From the NCBI RefSeq assembly GCF_038181555.1, contig NZ_JBBWUA010000035.1, positions 1 to 7,944 of the forward strand: 7,944 nt of DNA, in the 5' to 3' direction. Positions within the stretch are counted from its first letter, which is position 1; every line of letters begins with the position of its first letter. A model generated the notes under the pieces. That model was not told where the DNA came from, ran no database searches, and worked only from the letters and a program-made list of their open reading frames with translations. Shown here piece after piece: positions 5,084-7,944 of this stretch. The position numbers and the translations under genes are program-made. Source of the stretch: Desulfitobacterium sp038181555 (GTDB taxonomy: Bacteria > Bacillota > Desulfitobacteriia > Desulfitobacteriales > Desulfitobacteriaceae).

Positions 5084-5230
5084 TTCCTCTGGTTTATATT
5101 TTTCCTTAGGTATTGCAATGAGCAAAAGCTTGATCTCATATAGGCGCCGCTCGTAGCCTTCTGTAGCCTCCTTGACACCATTCCGGACGGCTATCCTGAT
5201 TATCGTGTATAGGATAAAGTAGGTAATCAT
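5081..5230 (-). CDS. Small hypothetical membrane-anchored protein (49 aa)
   Basis: The predicted protein has a hydrophobic N-terminus (MITYFILYTIIRIAV, residues 1-15). A charged helix AVRNGVKEATEGYERRLYEI (14-33) follows, then a short hydrophobic stretch LLLIAI and a charged tail. The amphipathic, protein-like composition stands out from the other frames here, where the opposite strand's overlapping frame has no such character. There is no Shine-Dalgarno before the ATG at 5230, and an in-frame TAA lies 15 nt upstream, so expression is doubtful. It could be an intact small gene or a decayed one. Function unknown; I do not recognise the family. Confidence 0.4.
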   Translation of the reverse strand: MITYFILYTIIRIAVRNGVKEATEGYERRLYEIKLLLIAIPKEKYKPEE

Positions 5231-5485
5231 GAAGACGAGATTTTAGCTAGTTTTGTTTTTGTACTAATGCCTTCCTAATTCTTTTCTAAGTGAAAGCGGT
5301 GTGATAAAATGATTTAAGAACTTGCACATAGTTTGAATTTAGCGTTAGCGTGGACAGATTCTTGGACAGATTTTTAATAAAAAGCGTTTTATTGCGACCA
5401 ATTAGAACCAAATGGAGTTTAAACAAATCCGTCTGTAGCAAGGGATACACGTTTCTATACAAATCTAAAAAACGTTCCCTGCCAA
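5231..5485. other. Right-hand non-coding part of the island
   Basis: No ORF or integrase remnant is recognisable in six frames; stops are frequent in all of them. The region holds the direct repeat TTAGCGTTAGCG near 5339, the TGGACAGAT pair at 5351-5371, and AT-rich sequence leading to attR. A recombinase gene would normally sit in this position next to an att site, so it may have been deleted from here. Confidence 0.6.
5351..5371 (+). repeat. Paired TGGACAGAT repeats near the right island end
   Basis: TGGACAGAT occurs at 5351-5359 and 5363-5371 (12-bp spacing), in the same orientation as the pair at 3998-4019 (11-bp spacing). Finding the same doublet near both ends of an att-flanked island suggests integrase arm sites. 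Confidence 0.65.
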
Positions 5486-5511
5486 TTCGAATCCCGTCTT
5501 CCGCTCCATAA
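5486..5511 (+). repeat. attR: second copy of the tRNA-Gly 3' end
   Basis: Exact 26-bp duplicate of 3919-3944, containing the T loop, the acceptor 3' strand, CCA and TAA. No D arm or anticodon arm precedes it (upstream is AT-rich island sequence), so it is not a tRNA gene. Confidence 0.9.
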
Positions 5512-5520
5512 GTAGTCGAG

Positions 5521-5547
5521 ACGTCGCAAGGGTTTGCGGCGTTTTTT
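5521..5547 (+). terminator. Terminator after attR, presumably the native tRNA-Gly terminator
   Basis: The stem ACGTCGCAA (5521-5529) / TTGCGGCGT (5534-5542), with one T:G pair, has loop GGGT and TTTTTT (5542-5547). Its CAAGGGTT core begins 19 nt after the CCA, exactly as in the terminator at 3952. If the island were removed, this hairpin would directly follow the tRNA. Confidence 0.88.
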
Positions 5548-5563
5548 GTTTTTGGGGGTTATC

Positions 5564-7612
5564 ATGGATAGAAGCGATTTTATCAGCAAAGAAGAATATA
5601 TGAATATCAATGATGTATGTGCTTATCTATCTATATCTAAGGCTACAGCTAAAAATTGGGTTAGGAGCAATAAGCTTAAACCTATTGTGAAACTCGGGCA
5701 GAAGAGTATTTTTCTTCGTGGTGAAGTTGAAGCGCTTTTAATGCAGATAAAGAGTGGAGCTTTACCCAATCTAAAAACCCGTCGTAATAAAACCTTTGTT
5801 TCTGGAGCAGTGATACCAAAAAACTATATTCAAAGCAAAGTGAATATCGATATTGTTGAGAAGATTATAGCCCAGACAAATTCTATCGATTTACCGGAAG
5901 ATTACGCGCGCGTGATATTGGCAGAATATGCGTTGAAATTATTGAACAGTCGTAGCATGAATTCGAGTGAATCAGGGAAAGGAGGAGCGCTTTTTGCCAA
6001 AAATCTTGCGAATCCCGAGAATTGTATATTGGCAGATTATCTAAAAAACAGAGATATTGCCGGCTGTTATTATCCTTTGATTAGTGATCTTCTTGAGGGT
6101 GTCAAGGATCTTGAAATGAAAATCAGCCTCTTGTCTCCGACACTATGCTTTCCTTTAACATATATTGATGATCAAGATGTATTAGGCCTCCTGTATATGT
6201 CCTTGCAGAATATAGGAGAACGCAAGTCTCAGGGTGTATATTATACTCCCTCAACTATCGTAAGGGATACCATCGATCAGCTCATACCCCATCTTAATAA
6301 AAATTGTAAACTTCTTGATCCCTGCTGTGGGACAGGGAATTTTTTAGTCTATGCATATAAGTATATAAAAAACTTGGCTGAAATGTACGGTTATGATATT
6401 GATCCATTAAGTGTATCTTTGACCCGTATCAACATGGCATTAGCGACCAAGACGGTTAGTATTGAGCTGCTCTATAGTAATTTCATTTGCCAGAATGCTT
6501 TACTTTGCGAATCGCATTCTGAGTTTGATGTCATTCTCGGTAATCCTCCTTGGGGTTTCAACTACAATGCAGAGGAACAAAAAAAATTAAAGGAAGACTA
6601 TTGTTCTGCCCAAACAAAGACCGTCGAATCATTTTGTGTTTTCGCAGAATTTGCTTTGAAAAATGTAATTGAAGGAGGCAGAGTTGCATTTGTTTTGCCG
6701 CAGTCTCTTCTCAACGTGAAAATTCATCAGCCTTTGCGTGATTATCTATGGAGTAGAGCCATAATTAAACGCATTCGTTATTGGGATGATGCCTTTGACG
6801 GGGTACAATGTCCGGCAATAACCTTAACTCTGGAAAAGGGGCAAGAAGAGTCGTGGTTTAAGGGGATGGAAGTTGTCACAAACTATAGTGCGTTTAAAAT
6901 TGATAATGAAAGAGTTCTTGATCAAACCAATTGGAATTTTAAACCGACTGATGAAGAATACACCTTGTTGCAAAAAATAGAATCCGCAGATAAAGCTGTC
7001 CATCTAAAAGGCAAAGCTGATTTTGCCTTAGGGATTGTAACAGGAGATAATAAGAAGTTTCTTTCTAATATTAATGATGAGTTTTCTGAACCAATTTATA
7101 GAGGGAATGACGTATTTAAATATAAATGTCGACCTGCTGAAAATTTCTTAAGGTTCGAGCCTAGTGCATATCAACAAATAGCACCTATTAATCTCTATAG
7201 AGCAAAGGAAAAGTTGATCTATCGTTTCATCGGGGGGAAATTGGTTTTTGCTTACGATTCTACTCAAGCGCTCACCTTAAATAGCGCGAATATCGTTATT
7301 CCTAAAATTGAGGATGTATCTATTAAATATATCCTTGCCATTTTAAACTCTAGAGTTGTTCAATACTATTTCAATAAACGCTTTGATTCTGTGAAAATCT
7401 TACGTTCCCAAATCGAAAAATTACCTATACCTCTCTTGGCTACGGAGCAACAATTTAATATTGTTCGAAAAGTGGATGGCATTTTGGGGTGCCATGATCC
7501 TGATAGAGTCCAATCCCTCTACGATGCTATCGATGTAGAAGTGAAAGCGTTATATGGCTTAGAGGATTCAGAATATGATAATATTAAGAGGGAACTCGGA
7601 AGGCGAGTATGA
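5564..7612 (+). CDS. HTH-fused N6-adenine DNA methyltransferase (Eco57I/TaqI-type)
   Basis: A 682-aa protein. Residues 13-63 form an excisionase/MerR-like helix-turn-helix (INDVCAYLSISKATAKNWVR...). A helical linker (about 65-215) leads to the methyltransferase core: GVYYTPS (224-230), SAM-binding motif I LLDPCCGTGNF (250-260), YGYDIDP (275-281) and catalytic motif IV NPPWG (327-331). A TaqI/Eco57I-type target-recognition region follows, with YRGNDV (512-517), LAILNSRVVQYYF (591-603) and LPIP (620-623). It should methylate adenine N6 at a specific site. No PD-ExK nuclease motif is visible before the core, as type IIG enzymes have, and no restriction gene lies beside it, so it looks like an orphan methylase. 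The ATG at 5564 has GGGGG 5 nt upstream, a weak site. The earlier in-frame TTG at 5534 lies inside the terminator. Confidence 0.88.
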   Translation: MDRSDFISKEEYMNINDVCAYLSISKATAKNWVRSNKLKPIVKLGQKSIFLRGEVEALLMQIKSGALPNLKTRRNKTFVSGAVIPKNYIQSKVNIDIVEKIIAQTNSIDLPEDYARVILAEYALKLLNSRSMNSSESGKGGALFAKNLANPENCILADYLKNRDIAGCYYPLISDLLEGVKDLEMKISLLSPTLCFPLTYIDDQDVLGLLYMSLQNIGERKSQGVYYTPSTIVRDTIDQLIPHLNKNCKLLDPCCGTGNFLVYAYKYIKNLAEMYGYDIDPLSVSLTRINMALATKTVSIELLYSNFICQNALLCESHSEFDVILGNPPWGFNYNAEEQKKLKEDYCSAQTKTVESFCVFAEFALKNVIEGGRVAFVLPQSLLNVKIHQPLRDYLWSRAIIKRIRYWDDAFDGVQCPAITLTLEKGQEESWFKGMEVVTNYSAFKIDNERVLDQTNWNFKPTDEEYTLLQKIESADKAVHLKGKADFALGIVTGDNKKFLSNINDEFSEPIYRGNDVFKYKCRPAENFLRFEPSAYQQIAPINLYRAKEKLIYRFIGGKLVFAYDSTQALTLNSANIVIPKIEDVSIKYILAILNSRVVQYYFNKRFDSVKILRSQIEKLPIPLLATEQQFNIVRKVDGILGCHDPDRVQSLYDAIDVEVKALYGLEDSEYDNIKRELGRRV

Positions 7613-7708
7613 TTTCCATTTGTAATGAATTGTCGCTTGAGAATCAATCACGTGCAAAAAGTGTATAAGAATATTGAAAGAAGGAACAATATTATAGTAT
7701 TTTTGGCA
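7613..7708. other. Gap between methyltransferase gene and rRNA promoter
   Basis: About 100 bp without ORF or clear terminator for the methyltransferase gene. The AT-rich stretch just upstream of the -35 (about 7680-7705) could act as an UP element for the rRNA promoter. TATAAG (7664-7669) with TTGAGA (7637-7642) is spaced too widely (21 nt) to be a good second promoter. Confidence 0.5.
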
Positions 7709-7736
7709 TTGACAACTGAGTTGTCATTATGATAAT
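7709..7736 (+). promoter_or_regulatory. rRNA operon promoter
   Basis: A consensus -35, TTGACA (7709-7714), and GATAAT (7731-7736) at 16-nt spacing. An overlapping TATAAT (7736-7741) is a better -10 hexamer but would need a 21-nt spacer. It is preceded by AT-rich sequence and lies about 155 nt before the mature 16S end, as expected for rrn operons. Confidence 0.8.
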
Positions 7737-7744
7737 ATAATCAA

Positions 7745-7892
7745 GCGCTCGGTTGTGAGAACGAGATTTTTCAAGTCCCATCACCGAGAATACGCAACAA
7801 AGCAATGGTCTTTGAAAACTAAACAACAAGGAACAGCCAATGACTCGTCAAATGAGTAAAGACAATTTGAGCAATCAAATTTTCTTCATAAA
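7745..7892 (+). promoter_or_regulatory. rrn leader with boxA-like antitermination site
   Basis: The untranslated pre-16S leader contains TGGTCTTTGAAAACT (7806-7820). This matches the boxA-type sequence (TGxTCTTTGAAAACT) found in Firmicute rrn leaders, where Nus factors bind to prevent premature termination. A short hairpin near 7747-7765 (CTCG...CGAG) precedes it. The sequence just before the mature 16S would form half of the RNase III processing stem; its partner lies outside the window. Confidence 0.7.
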
Positions 7893-7944
7893 TTTTATGG
7901 AGAGTTTGATCCTGGCTCAGGACGAACGCTGGCGGCGTGCCTAA
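7893..7944 (+). rRNA. rrs: 16S ribosomal RNA, 5' end only
   Basis: GGAGAGTTTGATCCTGGCTC (from 7899) and the following GACGAACGCTGGCGGCGTGC are the near-universal first bases of bacterial 16S rRNA (the 27F primer region). The mature 5' end is placed near 7893 (TTTATGGAGAG) by analogy with Bacillus. The gene runs off the right edge of the window. Confidence 0.97.

Larger units (their letters stand above)
3919..5511 (+). mobile_element. Small integrase-less genomic island in tRNA-Gly(CCC)
   Basis: The island is bounded by an exact 26-bp direct repeat (3919-3944 and 5486-5511) formed by the tRNA 3' end plus TAA. Between the copies are paired TGGACAGAT repeats near each end, a zinc-finger ORF, a Spo0E-like gene, a decayed gene, a palindromic insertion and a small membrane ORF. 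No tyrosine or serine recombinase is recognisable in any frame, so excision would need an enzyme supplied in trans. This matches the idea of a cis-mobilizable element, or a deletion remnant of a larger element. An alternative is that the right copy is the relic of a second tRNA-Gly gene. The mixed gene orientations and cargo favour integration. Confidence 0.75.

Noticed and set aside
4888..5181. A 97-codon minus-strand frame
   Set aside because: It crosses the nested palindrome and the antisense of the decayed gene. The neighbouring frame (5081-5230) has the better protein character in the shared part.
3998..5371. The TGGACAGAT repeats as a CRISPR array
   Set aside because: There are only two units at each end, with 1-3 bp between them and no spacer-length gaps or cas genes.
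5534..5563. A TTG start extending the methyltransferase by 10 residues
   Set aside because: It is within the terminator stem and T-run, and the residues are translated hairpin sequence with no Shine-Dalgarno.
7736..7741. TATAAT as the -10 of the rRNA promoter
   Set aside because: It would sit 21 nt from the TTGACA box. GATAAT at 7731 gives a workable 16-nt spacer.

Overview
The window looks like a chromosomal segment of a low-to-moderate GC, endospore-forming Firmicute, probably of the Clostridia. Supporting signs are AGGAGG-type ribosome binding sites, sigma-A promoters with extended -10 elements (TGnTATAAT), a Spo0E-family reading frame and the 5' end of a 16S rRNA gene. The gene set and the 16S start fit a Desulfitobacterium-like member of the Peptococcaceae, but that genus-level guess is inference from memory.

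Layout. Positions 1-170 hold the 3' part of a tRNA-Met(CAT), a tRNA-Gly(TCC) and a terminator. A convergent minus-strand gene for a CoA-binding Rossmann protein (170-559) follows. A promoter at about 706-735 drives a cobalamin riboswitch (about 750-915) with an intrinsic terminator (995-1022). This leader controls the cobalt ECF transporter operon cbiM-cbiN-cbiQ-cbiO (1066-3830). The S component and its accessory protein (CbiMN), the transmembrane T component (CbiQ) and the ATPase (CbiO) together form a complete cobalt importer, so low B12 should raise cobalt uptake.

A tRNA-Gly(CCC) gene (3867-3941) follows cbiO directly, and its -35 box overlaps the cbiO stop codon. The last 26 bp of tRNA and flank (3919-3944) recur exactly at 5486-5511. 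The 1.54 kb between them reads as a small genomic island with no recognisable integrase. It holds paired TGGACAGAT repeats near both ends, a small zinc-finger protein related to HNH-nuclease N-termini, a Spo0E-like phosphatase (GTG start, 52 aa), a decayed gene with a frameshift and a TGG-to-TAG-type stop, a nested palindrome, and a 49-aa membrane ORF.

Right of the second att copy, a terminator matching the one behind the tRNA precedes a 682-aa fusion of an excisionase-like HTH with an N6-adenine DNA methyltransferase (5564-7612). The window ends with an rRNA promoter, an antitermination-type leader (boxA) and the first about 52 nt of 16S rRNA.

The most notable points are the integrase-less att-flanked island carrying a putative sporulation phosphatase, the element-borne copy of the tRNA terminator, and the HTH-methyltransferase fusion.
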